64,000 nt of DNA from Streptomyces liliiviolaceus (lineage in GTDB: Bacteria > Actinomycetota > Actinomycetes > Streptomycetales > Streptomycetaceae). How positions within the stretch are numbered: position 1 is the first letter of the stretch; every line of letters starts with the position of its first letter. Shown in pieces: positions 35,295 through 43,530 of the stretch. Both the position numbers and the translations under genes were made by a program. A model generated the notes under the pieces. It saw only the letters and a list, made by a program, of their open reading frames with translations. It did no database searches and was not told the origin of the DNA. Where the stretch lies: assembly GCF_018070025.1 (NCBI RefSeq), contig NZ_JAGPYQ010000001.1:5456001-5520000 (forward strand), read 5' to 3'.

Positions 35295-36167
35295 TCACAC
35301 CCACTGTTCCGCGGGCGGCTCGGGTGTGCCGTACGCGTCCTGCCAGGAGACGACACGGTTGCGCAGCACGCCCAGGTGCTCGATCTCGGCCTCGACGACG
35401 TCGCCGGGCTTCAGGTAGTTGGCGAAGGGGTCCTCGGTGCTCGCCGCGACCCCGGCGATGGTGCCGGTGGTGATGATGTCTCCGGCGCTGTAGGTCTGCG
35501 GGGAGTGGTAGGCCACCAGTTGGGGGATCGACACCGACATGCGGGAGGTGTTCGACTTCTGCCGTACGTCGCCGTTGACGCGCAGTTCCATGTCGAGGTC
35601 GTGCGGGTCGTCGATCTCGTCCGCGGTGACGATGTAGGGGCCGATCGGGCAGAAGGTGTCGATGGCCTTGGAGAAGGAGAAGACACCTGACTCCATCTCC
35701 TTGCGCTGGATGTCGCGCGCGGTGATGTCGTTGAAGACCAGGTAGCCGCCGATGTGCTCGGCGGCCTGCTCGGCGGTGAAGAACTTGCCGGGTTTGCCGA
35801 TGACCACGGCGAGTTCCAGCTCGTAGTCCATCTCCCGGGTCAGGTTGGCCGGGTACACGATCGGCTCGTCGTGGCCGATGATCGCGTCCACGTTCTGGAA
35901 GAAGACGATGCCCTTGTTGACCGGGTGCGACCAGTCGACCCGTACCAGGTCTTCGTGGTGCTCGCGGAAGTTGCCGGCCGTGTGGAAGAACTTCTTGGGC
36001 ACGATCGGCGCGCGCAGCCGGACGTCCGCGAGTGGATACGTCCGCCCGGTCTCGGCGACCTGCCCGTCGCGCTCGAAGAACACCCGGGTCGACGGAACGT
36101 CCAGCTCGATCACCGTGTCGCCGTCCAGGCGGCCCACGAGTCCGTCGTCGAACGTCACCAGTTTCAT
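35295..36167 (-). CDS. FAH-family hydrolase (fumarylacetoacetate hydrolase-like), first of two
   Basis: A 290-residue FAH enzyme. FHTAGNFREHHEDL gives the catalytic His region, MDYELELAVVIGKPGKFF the metal ligands, FNDITARDIQ and NGDVRQKSNTSRM the active-site lid, and GDIITTGTIAGVA the conserved glycine turn. ATG 36167 has GAGGAGG 5 bases upstream; the longer open frame is shadow of the divergent SDR gene. It is the first gene of the leftward operon, and its promoter lies in the 108-bp gap that carries TGTCGACA and TGTGGACA. Confidence 0.92.
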   Translation of the reverse strand: MKLVTFDDGLVGRLDGDTVIELDVPSTRVFFERDGQVAETGRTYPLADVRLRAPIVPKKFFHTAGNFREHHEDLVRVDWSHPVNKGIVFFQNVDAIIGHDEPIVYPANLTREMDYELELAVVIGKPGKFFTAEQAAEHIGGYLVFNDITARDIQRKEMESGVFSFSKAIDTFCPIGPYIVTADEIDDPHDLDMELRVNGDVRQKSNTSRMSVSIPQLVAYHSPQTYSAGDIITTGTIAGVAASTEDPFANYLKPGDVVEAEIEHLGVLRNRVVSWQDAYGTPEPPAEQWV

Positions 36168-36183
36168 CTGACCTCCTCGTAAC

Positions 36184-36244
36184 TGTCGACACTCACCCTC
36201 CATGATTCCGGTATTCACGTCAACAGTGGCGTCAAGTGTGGACA
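36184..36244. promoter_or_regulatory. TGTCGACA and TGTGGACA sites between FAH operon and SDR genes
   Basis: TGTCGACA at 36184-36191 and the near-match TGTGGACA at 36237-36244 (in AGTGTGGACACA) lie 53 bp apart in the divergent promoter. The spacing is almost the same as the 52 bp of the GntR promoter pair. Confidence 0.62.
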
Positions 36245-36275
36245 CATTGAAGGAAGGTCGATTACGGTCCGGGGC

Positions 36276-37106
36276 ATGAACCGGAGCATCAGGACGACGT
36301 GGAACTTCACCGGCACACGGGCCCTCGTGGCCGGTGCGGGCGGGATCGGCTCCGCCGTGATCGAGGCCCTGGCGGACGCGGGCGCGGACGTGGCCGTGCT
36401 GGACCGGGACGCGGGACAACTGGCCGAGGTCACGCGCACGGGCGGTTCGGGCGGTTCGGGCGGTACAGGCCGTACGGGCGGTACGAGTGATTCCGGCCGT
36501 ACAGGCGGTCGACGCGGCACAGTGCGCGGCCTGAGTGTGGACCTCACCTCCGCCGACGCCTGCCACGACGCGGTCGCGGACGCCGTCGGATTCCTGGGCG
36601 GTCTGGACGTGTTCGTGCACGCCGTCGGCGCCAACGACCGCCGGCCCGTGCTGGAGACGCCCGACGAGGTCTGGGAACGCCTCGTCGCCATCAACCTCAG
36701 CAGCGGCTTCTGGCTGGGCCGGGCCGTGGGCAACGTCATGGTCCCCGGCGGCTACGGCCGCGTCGTCTATCTGTCCTCCGTGTCGGGGCTGCTGGCCCAT
36801 CGCGACCACGCGCCGTACGCGGCGACCAAGGGCGGCATCAACCAGCTCATGCGGGTCATGGCCCGGGAATGGGCGCCCCACGGCGTCACCGTCAACGCGG
36901 TCGCTCCCGGCTACACCGAGACCGACCTGACCCGCGCCTACCTGGCCAAGCCGGGGATGCGCGCCTCGATGGAGGCGCTGGTGCCCGCCGGACGACTGGG
37001 CCGCCCCGAGGATCTGGTCGGCCCCACCCTGTTCCTCTCCTCCGCCGAGGCCGCTTTCATCACCGGACAGGTGCTGTACGCGGACGGCGGCCGGACCCTC
37101 GTCTGA
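36276..37106 (+). CDS. SDR-family oxidoreductase with Gly/Ser/Thr loop expansion
   Basis: A 276-residue short-chain dehydrogenase. The NAD(P) motif is GAGGIGSAV (about 20-28), HAVGAN takes the place of NNAG, Ser is in YLSSVSG, and YAATKGG carries Tyr and Lys. Between strand 2 and strand 3 (about residues 54-80) sits a Gly/Ser/Thr/Arg-rich insert encoded by reiterated GGTTCGGGC-type units; normal SDRs have a few residues here. It starts the forward transcript divergent from the FAH operon. The SDR set suggests oxidation of a hydroxy acid or sugar intermediate. Confidence 0.9.
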   Translation: MNRSIRTTWNFTGTRALVAGAGGIGSAVIEALADAGADVAVLDRDAGQLAEVTRTGGSGGSGGTGRTGGTSDSGRTGGRRGTVRGLSVDLTSADACHDAVADAVGFLGGLDVFVHAVGANDRRPVLETPDEVWERLVAINLSSGFWLGRAVGNVMVPGGYGRVVYLSSVSGLLAHRDHAPYAATKGGINQLMRVMAREWAPHGVTVNAVAPGYTETDLTRAYLAKPGMRASMEALVPAGRLGRPEDLVGPTLFLSSAEAAFITGQVLYADGGRTLV

Positions 37107-37180
37107 CGCACAGGTCACCCGACCGCCCGCCGCACCCGTCAAGCCGCGTCCCGACCCGCCCGACACCCCAAGGAGCCGTC

Positions 37181-37960
37181 ATGACCAACTCGCAGCGATT
37201 CACCGACAAGACCGTGCTCGTGACCGGCGCAGGTACCGGATTCGGCGCCGAGATCGCCGTCCGGGCAGCCCAGGAGGGCGCCGATGTGGCGATCCATTAC
37301 CGCAGTTCGCGTGCGGGTGCGGCGGCCACCGCCGAGCGCGTGACCGCGCTGGGCCGCAAGGCCGTGATCGTCCAGGCCGACATAGCCGAGCACGAGCAGA
37401 TCAGGCGCATGGCGGACGAGGTGTGGGAGGCGTTCGGCCGGCTCGACGTGGCGGTCAACAACGTCGGTGACGTGGCCCGCGAGCAGATGTCCTGGCGGGA
37501 CCTCACCGAGGAGTCCGTCGACCATGTCCTCGCGGTCGACATCAAGGGCACGCTGCTGTGCACGCACGAGTTCGGCGCGCGGATGCTGGAACAGGAGGGA
37601 GGCGGCTCGATCGTCAACATCGGTTCGACGGTGGTGGCTCGGGGCAGTGCGCGGGCGCCTCAGTACGCCGCCGCGAAGTACGGGATCATCGGCCTGACCA
37701 AGTCGTACGCCCAGGCCTTCGCCCCTGCCGTCCGGGTCAACGTCTTCGCGCCCGGGTTCATCGAGACGCCCGCGACGCTGGGCCGGGAGGACTGGAAGAA
37801 CGGGCGCGGGGAGCAGCTGCGCAAGGCGACTCCGATGGGGCGCATCCCGGGGCCGGAGGAGCTGGCGGGGGCCGCGCTGTTCCTGGCCACGGAGGACGCG
37901 CACCACATCACCGGCGGCTTCCTGATCGCCGACGGCGGCTACAACATGATCGGCGCGTGA
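37181..37960 (+). CDS. SDR-family oxidoreductase
   Basis: A 259-residue short-chain dehydrogenase with a complete active site: TGAGTGFGAEIA (coenzyme loop), NNVG, Ser in NIGSTVV, and QYAAAKYG (Tyr and Lys). IADGGYNM closes the fold. The acidic-free YRSSRA after strand 2 favours NADP(H). ATG 37181 has AGGAG 5 bases upstream; the longer overlapping frame upstream is shadow. It follows the first SDR gene by 74 bp and ends before a terminator. Confidence 0.94.
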   Translation: MTNSQRFTDKTVLVTGAGTGFGAEIAVRAAQEGADVAIHYRSSRAGAAATAERVTALGRKAVIVQADIAEHEQIRRMADEVWEAFGRLDVAVNNVGDVAREQMSWRDLTEESVDHVLAVDIKGTLLCTHEFGARMLEQEGGGSIVNIGSTVVARGSARAPQYAAAKYGIIGLTKSYAQAFAPAVRVNVFAPGFIETPATLGREDWKNGRGEQLRKATPMGRIPGPEELAGAALFLATEDAHHITGGFLIADGGYNMIGA

Positions 37961-37961
37961 C

Positions 37962-38006
37962 GGGAGGACGGCGGCGTCCCGCTTCACCGGACACCGCCGC
38001 CCTCCC
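37962..38006. terminator. Long hairpin between convergent SDR and aldehyde dehydrogenase genes
   Basis: Arms 37962-37979 and 37989-38006 pair at 16 of 18 positions around a 9-base loop. It can serve both strands. Confidence 0.78.
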
Positions 38007-38024
38007 GCCACTGCTGACTGCTGA

Positions 38025-39359
38025 CTACGCCACCGTGCGGATCAGCTTCTTGTTGACGAACTCCTCGATGCCCGGACGGCCCAGTTCGCGTCCGAAGCCC
38101 GAGCGCTTGATACCACCGAAGGGCAGTTCGGCGCCCTCGGCGCCGACACCGTTGACGAAGACCATGCCGGCCTCGATCCGGTCGGCGACACGCGCGGCCT
38201 GGGCCGGGTCGGTGGTGAAGACGTAGGAGCCGAGGCCGTACGGGGTGTCGTTGGCGATGCGGACGGCGTCGTCCTCGTCGGTGGCGGCGAAGACCATGGC
38301 GACCGGGCCGAACAGTTCCTGCCGGGCGGCGGTGTCCTCGGTGGTGAGTCCGGTGAGGACACCGGCCGGGAAGTGCGCCCCCTCGCGCCGGCCGGTGCTG
38401 TGCAGGGTCGCGCCCTCCGCGACGGCCGCGTCCACCTGGCGGGCGAGGTTCTCGGCGGCGGCCACGGACGACAGAGGCGCGCCCGTCTCCCCGGCGAGGA
38501 GCCGGGCACTGAACTTCTCTACGAACTGCTCGTACAGGTCCTCGACGACCACGAACCGCTTGGCCGCGTTGCAGGCCTGGCCGGTGTTGTCGAGGCGGGC
38601 GGCGACGGCGGATTCGACGACGGCGTCGAGGTCGTCGGTGGACAGGACGACGAACGGGTCGGAGCCGCCGAGTTCGAGGACGACCTTCTTGAGGTGGCGG
38701 CCGGCGATCTCGGCGACGGCGGAGCCCGCCCGCTCGGAGCCGGTGAGCGAGACGCCCTGGACGCGCGGGTCGGCGATCACGTCGGCGATCTGCTCGTTGG
38801 TGGCGTAGACGTTGACGTACGCCCCGGCCGGGAAGCCCGCCTCGGCGAACAGCTTCTCCAGCAGGGCTGCGGTGGCGGGGCACTGCGGGGCGTGCTTGAG
38901 GACGATGGTGTTGCCGATCGCCAGGTTCGGGGCGGCGAAGCGGGCGACCTGATAGGCGGGGAAGTTCCACGGCATGATGCCGAGCAGGACACCCACCGGG
39001 CTGCGCCGGATGACGGCACTGCCCGCTCCGGACGTCACGTCGAGCGGTTCGTCGGCGAGGAACTCCTCGGCGTGGTCGGCGTAGTAGTGGTAGATCTCGG
39101 TGCAGAAGCCGACCTCGCCCTCCGCCTCGGCGAGGGGCTTGCCCATCTCACGCACGATGCTCGCGGCCAGCTCGTCCTGGTGCTCGGCGTGCAGGTCACC
39201 GAGCCTGCGCAGCAGTGCGGCCCGCTCACCGACCGTACTGGAGCGGCCCCACGCGGCGGCGATGTGGGCGGTGTCGACGGCAGCCGCGACCTGGGCGTCG
39301 GTGGCGGTCGGGTAGGTCTCGACGACCTCTGCGGTGGCCGGGTCGGTGACGGCGTACAT
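38025..39359 (-). CDS. NAD(P)-dependent aldehyde dehydrogenase, succinate-semialdehyde type
   Basis: A 444-residue aldehyde dehydrogenase. MPWNFPAYQVARFAAPNL, LTGSERAGSAVA and LELGGSDPFVVL (general-base Glu) are present, and the nucleophilic Cys is in NTGQACNAAKR. The length (444) and the lack of an N-terminal extension match the short GabD/Sad-like group. It is preceded on the strand by an alcohol dehydrogenase gene 89 bp away and by an APC permease, so the operon imports and oxidises an alcohol or amine through an aldehyde to an acid. Ends at the convergent terminator. Confidence 0.94.
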   Translation of the reverse strand: MYAVTDPATAEVVETYPTATDAQVAAAVDTAHIAAAWGRSSTVGERAALLRRLGDLHAEHQDELAASIVREMGKPLAEAEGEVGFCTEIYHYYADHAEEFLADEPLDVTSGAGSAVIRRSPVGVLLGIMPWNFPAYQVARFAAPNLAIGNTIVLKHAPQCPATAALLEKLFAEAGFPAGAYVNVYATNEQIADVIADPRVQGVSLTGSERAGSAVAEIAGRHLKKVVLELGGSDPFVVLSTDDLDAVVESAVAARLDNTGQACNAAKRFVVVEDLYEQFVEKFSARLLAGETGAPLSSVAAAENLARQVDAAVAEGATLHSTGRREGAHFPAGVLTGLTTEDTAARQELFGPVAMVFAATDEDDAVRIANDTPYGLGSYVFTTDPAQAARVADRIEAGMVFVNGVGAEGAELPFGGIKRSGFGRELGRPGIEEFVNKKLIRTVA

Positions 39360-39448
39360 GCTCTTCTCCAGGTGCTGCGTGGTGAGGGTCTGGCGGGGTT
39401 ACCGGGCTGCGGCCCGGCCCGCGAGTCACGGGCCGCGCCGCCGTGCCG

Positions 39449-40579
39449 TCATGGTTCGAGGATCGTCCGCTTTCCGGTGTTGGACCGGAGGTCGTCGAAC
39501 GCGAGCGGTGCCTCCTTCAGCGGGCGGACCTTCCCGATCAGGTCGTCCAGCGGCAGGCGCCCGGCGAGGTACAGACGGGCCAGCTTGGGGATGTCCAGCT
39601 CGCCGACGCTGGAACCATAATTGCACCCGAGGATACGTTTGCCCTGGTCGGCGAGGTCGAAGAGGTCGAACGAGCCGGTCGCGCCGGTGGCCGCCATACC
39701 GACGAGGACGGCCGCTCCGCCGGAGGTGAGCATGGCGGGAAGCGTCTCGACGACCTTCGGGCTGCCGATCGCCTCGAAGGCGTAGTCCACTCCCCCGAGC
39801 TCGTCCTGGCACCAGGCGGCCACGTCGTCGCGGGCCCCGTCGAGGGTGTGGGTGGCGCCGAACTTCCTTGCCGCTTCGAGGCGTTCGGGCGAGAGGTCTA
39901 CGGCGACGATGGGGTCGGCGCCGACCAGGGCCAGGCCCATCACCACGGAGAGACCGACTCCGCCGGTGCCGATGACGACGGCCGACTCACCGGGCCGTAC
40001 GCCCGCGGTGTTCACGACCGCGCCGATCCCGGTGGTGATGGAACAGCCGAGCAGCGCGCCGATGCCGAAGGGCAGTTCCTTCGGGACCTTCACCGCGGCC
40101 GTCTCGGGAACGACCAGCCGGTCGGTGAAGGCGCCGAGACCCAGGTAGGGCCAGACCTCCTCACCGTCGGCCTCGGTGAACGGGGTCGTGCCGTCGGGGA
40201 GGGTGTTGGCGACGGCCTTGGTGCCGGTGCACAGCCAGCCCTGGCCGGCCACGCACTTGCGGCAGCGGCGGCACGGCGCGAACCAGGACAGGACCACGTG
40301 GTCGCCGGGCCGCACGGAGGTGACACCGGGGCCGATCCCCGTGACCACGCCCGCCGCCTCGTGCCCGAGGACGAGCGGGCGGTCGGTGGGCCAGTCACCG
40401 GACACGATGTGCAGGTCCGAGTGGCACACACCGGCGGCGCGCATCTCGATCTCGACCTCACCGGGACCGGCGGGGCGCAGGGTGACCTCGCGCGTACCGA
40501 GACCCGCCTCGGGGTCGAAGACGATGGCGGTGGAGGACACGGCTGGCGAGGACACGGCCGGGGAGGACTTCGACGGCAT
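39449..40579 (-). CDS. Zinc-dependent alcohol dehydrogenase, class III-like
   Basis: A 376-residue medium-chain dehydrogenase. Catalytic zinc ligands: Cys in AGVCHSDLH and His-Glu in LGHEAAGVV. Structural zinc: four Cys in CRRCRKCVAGQGWLC. Coenzyme loop VIGTGGVGLSVVMG, followed by VDLSPERLEAA, with Asp favouring NAD. The N-terminus has a Ser/Pro repeat (SSPAVSSPAVS). ATG 40579 shares its A with the TGA of the permease gene (TGATG). Second gene of the operon, feeding its aldehyde to the downstream dehydrogenase. Confidence 0.94.
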   Translation of the reverse strand: MPSKSSPAVSSPAVSSTAIVFDPEAGLGTREVTLRPAGPGEVEIEMRAAGVCHSDLHIVSGDWPTDRPLVLGHEAAGVVTGIGPGVTSVRPGDHVVLSWFAPCRRCRKCVAGQGWLCTGTKAVANTLPDGTTPFTEADGEEVWPYLGLGAFTDRLVVPETAAVKVPKELPFGIGALLGCSITTGIGAVVNTAGVRPGESAVVIGTGGVGLSVVMGLALVGADPIVAVDLSPERLEAARKFGATHTLDGARDDVAAWCQDELGGVDYAFEAIGSPKVVETLPAMLTSGGAAVLVGMAATGATGSFDLFDLADQGKRILGCNYGSSVGELDIPKLARLYLAGRLPLDDLIGKVRPLKEAPLAFDDLRSNTGKRTILEP

Positions 40580-42075
40580 CAGGACGCCTTCACTTCTTCT
40601 GCGGTCCGGCCGTCCGTGGCCGGACGCGGGGCGAGCTTGGTGTGGGGTTTGGCGACCACGACGTACACGAGGCCGATGACGAACAGCGCGGAGAAGACCA
40701 GGATCACGGCCCAGACCTGCATCCAGCTGCCGCCGACGGGGGCGAGTTCGGTACGCGGCCAGGCGATGTTGACCGCTTCGAACAGCAGCCACAGCACGGC
40801 GATCACGTTGACGACGAGCCCGGTGCGGCCGAGCCGCAGCTGGCCCGCGGCGGGGTTCCAGCGTCCGCTGAGCCGGGCCACGAGGGCCACCACCGCGACC
40901 GCCAGGAAGACGAAGTAGAAGCCGCCCGAGCCGAACGCGATCAGGGTGGCCGCCGCGTTGCCGTTCAGCCCCAGCAGCAGGCCCAGCCCGGCGAGGACGG
41001 CGGTCGCGATGAGGGAGACGTACGGGATCTGGCGGGGGCCGACGGTCGCGAGCGTCGTGGAGAAGGGCAGCTGGCGGTCGCGGGCGAAGGCGTACACGGC
41101 GCGGCCGATGTAGGTCTGGATGGAGATGGCGCACGCGAAGAACGCGATCAGGACGACCACGATGAACGGCTTCTCGCTCCAGCCGCCGAGCCCCTGGGTC
41201 ACGGCCTCGAAGACGGGGTCGACGATCGCGCCGGAGACGGCGTCCTCGGGGCGGCGCAGCGCGAGCGTCACGGCGAGACCGGTCAGCAGAACGGTGAAGG
41301 CGACGAAGAGGTACGCGCGCAGCAGGGCGCGCGGCACGCTGCGGCGGGGCTGTTCGGTCTCCTCCGCGACCTGCGTGGTCGCGTCGAAGCCGAGGAAGGC
41401 CCAGCCGGCGACCGCGAGACACGTCAGCAGTCCGGCTGTCACGGAGCCGCCGGAGACGTCCTGCGCGCCCAGGGTCTCGAAGAGGATCCCGAAGCCGTTG
41501 TTCCGCACGAAGAGCAGGAGGATGAGGCTCACCGCGATGGAGGCGACGCCCTCGGCGATGATGCCGGCGTTCAGGAAGTGCTTCACCGGGTTGACGCCGA
41601 GCAGGTTGATGCCGAGCGCGACGGCGACGAAGACCACGCCGAGCAGTACGTGCAGGGCGGGCGAGGGGACGCCGTCGCCGGCCAGCATGTACAGCCAGGT
41701 CGCGCCCAGGTAGGCCACGGTCGTCAGTGAGGCGACGGCCGAGGCGAGGTAGATCCAGCCCACCAGCCAGCCCAGGCGTGGGCCGCCCAGTCTGCGCACC
41801 CATTGGTAGACGCCGCCCGTGATCGGGAACTGGGAGGACAGCTCGGCGTAGACCACGGCCACCAGCAGCTGGCCGAGGAAGGCGACGACGACCGCCCAGA
41901 TCCAGGTGGGGCCCGCGAAGACGAAGCCCAGCTGGACGACGGCGTAGATGCCGACCACGGGTGAGATCGTCGCGAACCCGATCGCGAAGACGGCCCACGC
42001 GGACAGGGTCCGTTTCAGCTCCTGCTCATAGCCGTACTCGGCGAGTTCACCGTCATCGGTGCGGGTGTCGTCCAC
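40579..42075 (-). CDS. APC-superfamily amino acid/amine permease
   Basis: A 498-residue transporter with 12 or so hydrophobic segments. The first is FAIGFATISPVVGIYAV, with the broken helix motif GFATISP typical of substrate-binding TM1; FITGGVYQW-like SSQFPITGGVYQWVRRLGG follows. The start is GTG 42075, with AGGAG 6 bases upstream. The open frame extends to 42288, but that part is Arg-rich repeats and overlaps the regulator promoter. With the alcohol and aldehyde dehydrogenases downstream and a BetI-like regulator divergent, an amine or amino-alcohol is the likely substrate. Confidence 0.92.
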   Translation of the reverse strand: MDDTRTDDGELAEYGYEQELKRTLSAWAVFAIGFATISPVVGIYAVVQLGFVFAGPTWIWAVVVAFLGQLLVAVVYAELSSQFPITGGVYQWVRRLGGPRLGWLVGWIYLASAVASLTTVAYLGATWLYMLAGDGVPSPALHVLLGVVFVAVALGINLLGVNPVKHFLNAGIIAEGVASIAVSLILLLFVRNNGFGILFETLGAQDVSGGSVTAGLLTCLAVAGWAFLGFDATTQVAEETEQPRRSVPRALLRAYLFVAFTVLLTGLAVTLALRRPEDAVSGAIVDPVFEAVTQGLGGWSEKPFIVVVLIAFFACAISIQTYIGRAVYAFARDRQLPFSTTLATVGPRQIPYVSLIATAVLAGLGLLLGLNGNAAATLIAFGSGGFYFVFLAVAVVALVARLSGRWNPAAGQLRLGRTGLVVNVIAVLWLLFEAVNIAWPRTELAPVGGSWMQVWAVILVFSALFVIGLVYVVVAKPHTKLAPRPATDGRTAEEVKAS

Positions 42076-42236
42076 GTTCGTCTCCTGACGCTTCCTGACG
42101 GTGATGCGTGTGCGGGTTCTGACAGTGATGCGCGTGCGGGCGGCCGTCCGGCCTTCCCGGTCCGTCGTGGCGTGACACCAGGGGCGGACGAGGGGCGGTT
42201 CTCGGACCGCGGTCGACGGTTTTCGGTCGGCAACCC

Positions 42237-42281
42237 TTATTGGGCGCATGACCAATTGCTTATTGGTCGCATACTCAATAA
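42237..42281. promoter_or_regulatory. Two BetI-like operators between permease and TetR genes
   Basis: TTATTGGGCGCATGACCAAT (42237-42256) and a second copy at 42260-42281 form a 23-bp-period direct repeat. Each is also a dyad: ATTGG-N8-CCAAT in the first, TTATTG-N10-CAATAA in the second. AT-rich in a GC-rich region. They lie just before the TetR start. Confidence 0.7.
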
Positions 42282-42291
42282 CATTCACGGC

Positions 42292-42966
42292 ATGACGTCA
42301 AGAGGTCCGGGCAAGCGGGTCCGCAAGGCTCCCGCGGAGCGTCGCCACGAGATCGTCGCGGCTGCCGCGCAGGTCGGCCTCGTCGAGGGTCTTGAGTGCA
42401 TCACCCTGCGCAGGGTCGCCGACGAACTCGGCGTCCGGCCCGGACTCGTCGGCCACTACTTCCCGGCGGCCGACGCCCTGGTGGCCGAGGCCTTCACGGC
42501 CGCCACCATGGCCGACCTGGACACCCTGCTGCCCGAGCGGCCGGACGACTGCGGCGACCACTCCCGCGACCACTCCGGTGACGGCTCCGCGCGGGCGGTC
42601 CTGCGGCGGTTCTTCACGCTGATGTCCAGCACCGAGTTCGACAACGTGAGCAGGCTCTGGCTCAACGCCCGCCACCTCTCGCGCTACCGCCCCGGGCTGC
42701 GCGAGCACGTCGTGGCGCAGGAGCTGCTGTGGTGCACGCGTATCGAGAAGGCGATCACCGCCGGTACGGGATCAGGGGATTTCGTCTGCGCCGACCCTAG
42801 GGGCGCGGCCGTCCGCATCCTGGTGGCGATCGACGGGGCCAGCGCCTACATCAACACCAGCGCCGAACAGCGCGGGGCCCCGATCACCCACTTGGCCAGG
42901 ACCGTGGCGGAGGCCGAACTGGGGCTCGGGGCGGGGGCGTTGGAGCCGGCGGGCGGGCCTTCCTGA
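42292..42966 (+). CDS. TetR-family regulator, BetI-like
   Basis: A 224-residue repressor. The DNA-binding domain spans about 12-60 (RRVADELGVRPGLVGHYFPAADALV). The C-terminal half matches BetI-type TetR_C_6 (SRLWLNARHLSRYRPGLREHV). A His/Asp-rich loop (CGDHSRDHSGDG, about 83-94) looks like a short duplication. ATG 42292 is chosen because the operators lie directly before it and the fold begins soon after. It is divergent from the permease/dehydrogenase operon, which is its probable target. Confidence 0.9.
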   Translation: MTSRGPGKRVRKAPAERRHEIVAAAAQVGLVEGLECITLRRVADELGVRPGLVGHYFPAADALVAEAFTAATMADLDTLLPERPDDCGDHSRDHSGDGSARAVLRRFFTLMSSTEFDNVSRLWLNARHLSRYRPGLREHVVAQELLWCTRIEKAITAGTGSGDFVCADPRGAAVRILVAIDGASAYINTSAEQRGAPITHLARTVAEAELGLGAGALEPAGGPS

Positions 42967-42969
42967 GGC

Positions 42970-43006
42970 GCGGCAGCACCCTGCGGGTTCCTGCAGGTGC
43001 TGCCGC
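42970..43006. terminator. Hairpin between convergent TetR and DoxX genes
   Basis: GCGGCAGCACC (42970-42980) pairs exactly with 42996-43006. Confidence 0.72.
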
Positions 43007-43017
43007 GAAGGATCAGA

Positions 43018-43083
43018 GGGATCAGGCGGTCAGAGGGATCAGACGGTCAAGGGGATCAGACGGTCAGGGGGATCAAGCGGTCA
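43018..43083. repeat. 17-bp tandem repeat, four units, starting at the DoxX stop codon
   Basis: Units start at 43018, 43035, 43052 and 43069 with consensus GGGATCAGACGGTCARG. The DoxX stop (TGA, 43083-43081) is the end of the last unit, so the array follows the stop in the sense direction and repeats TGA. Confidence 0.88.
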
Positions 43084-43530
43084 CCGGGACCCTTCGGTCA
43101 CCGGCTCGGTGACCGGGCGCGTGGCACGCTCGCGTCCCGCCAGGCGCTCCAGCGCGAAGGCGCCCGGGCCGAAGAACACGATGAGCAGGAACCCCCAGCA
43201 GAAGAGCACGGGGGCCAGCCCGCCGTTCTGCAGCGGGAAGAGGCCGTCCTGCTGGTGCTCCGTGAAGTACGCGAACGCCATGATCCCCGAGCTGAGGAAC
43301 GCCGCGCCGCGCGTGGCGACCCCGAGGAGCACCAGGGCGCCGCACACCAGCTCGATCACCCCGGCGTACCAGAAGGGCCAGTCGCCCGTCGGACTGGCCT
43401 TGCGGTCCAGCACCCCGAAGACCGTGGCGGCGCCCTCGGATGCGAACAACAGGCCGAGAACCATACGGAACAGGCCCAGTACGAAGGGCTGGCGCGACGT
43501 CAGCCAGTCGCCGAGGCGCGAAGTGGTCAT
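43081..43530 (-). CDS. DoxX-family membrane protein
   Basis: A 149-residue protein with four hydrophobic segments: LGLFRMVLGLLFASEGAA, WYAGVIELVCGALVLLGV, RGAAFLSSGIMAFAYF and APVLFCWGFLLIVFFG. FASEG and YAGVIELV are DoxX/DUF417-type motifs. The family is linked to redox and membrane stress, but no function is proven here. ATG 43530 has GAGGAG 6 bases upstream. It stands alone, with the MerR gene divergent 363 bp away. Confidence 0.92.
   Translation of the reverse strand: MTTSRLGDWLTSRQPFVLGLFRMVLGLLFASEGAATVFGVLDRKASPTGDWPFWYAGVIELVCGALVLLGVATRGAAFLSSGIMAFAYFTEHQQDGLFPLQNGGLAPVLFCWGFLLIVFFGPGAFALERLAGRERATRPVTEPVTEGSR

Noticed and set aside
26308..36167. Assignment of the catabolic region to L-fucose/L-rhamnose or homogentisate breakdown
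   Set aside because: FAH and SDR genes fit, but the expected lactonase, dehydratase, transporter or dioxygenase genes are missing, and esterase plus amidohydrolase are unexplained.
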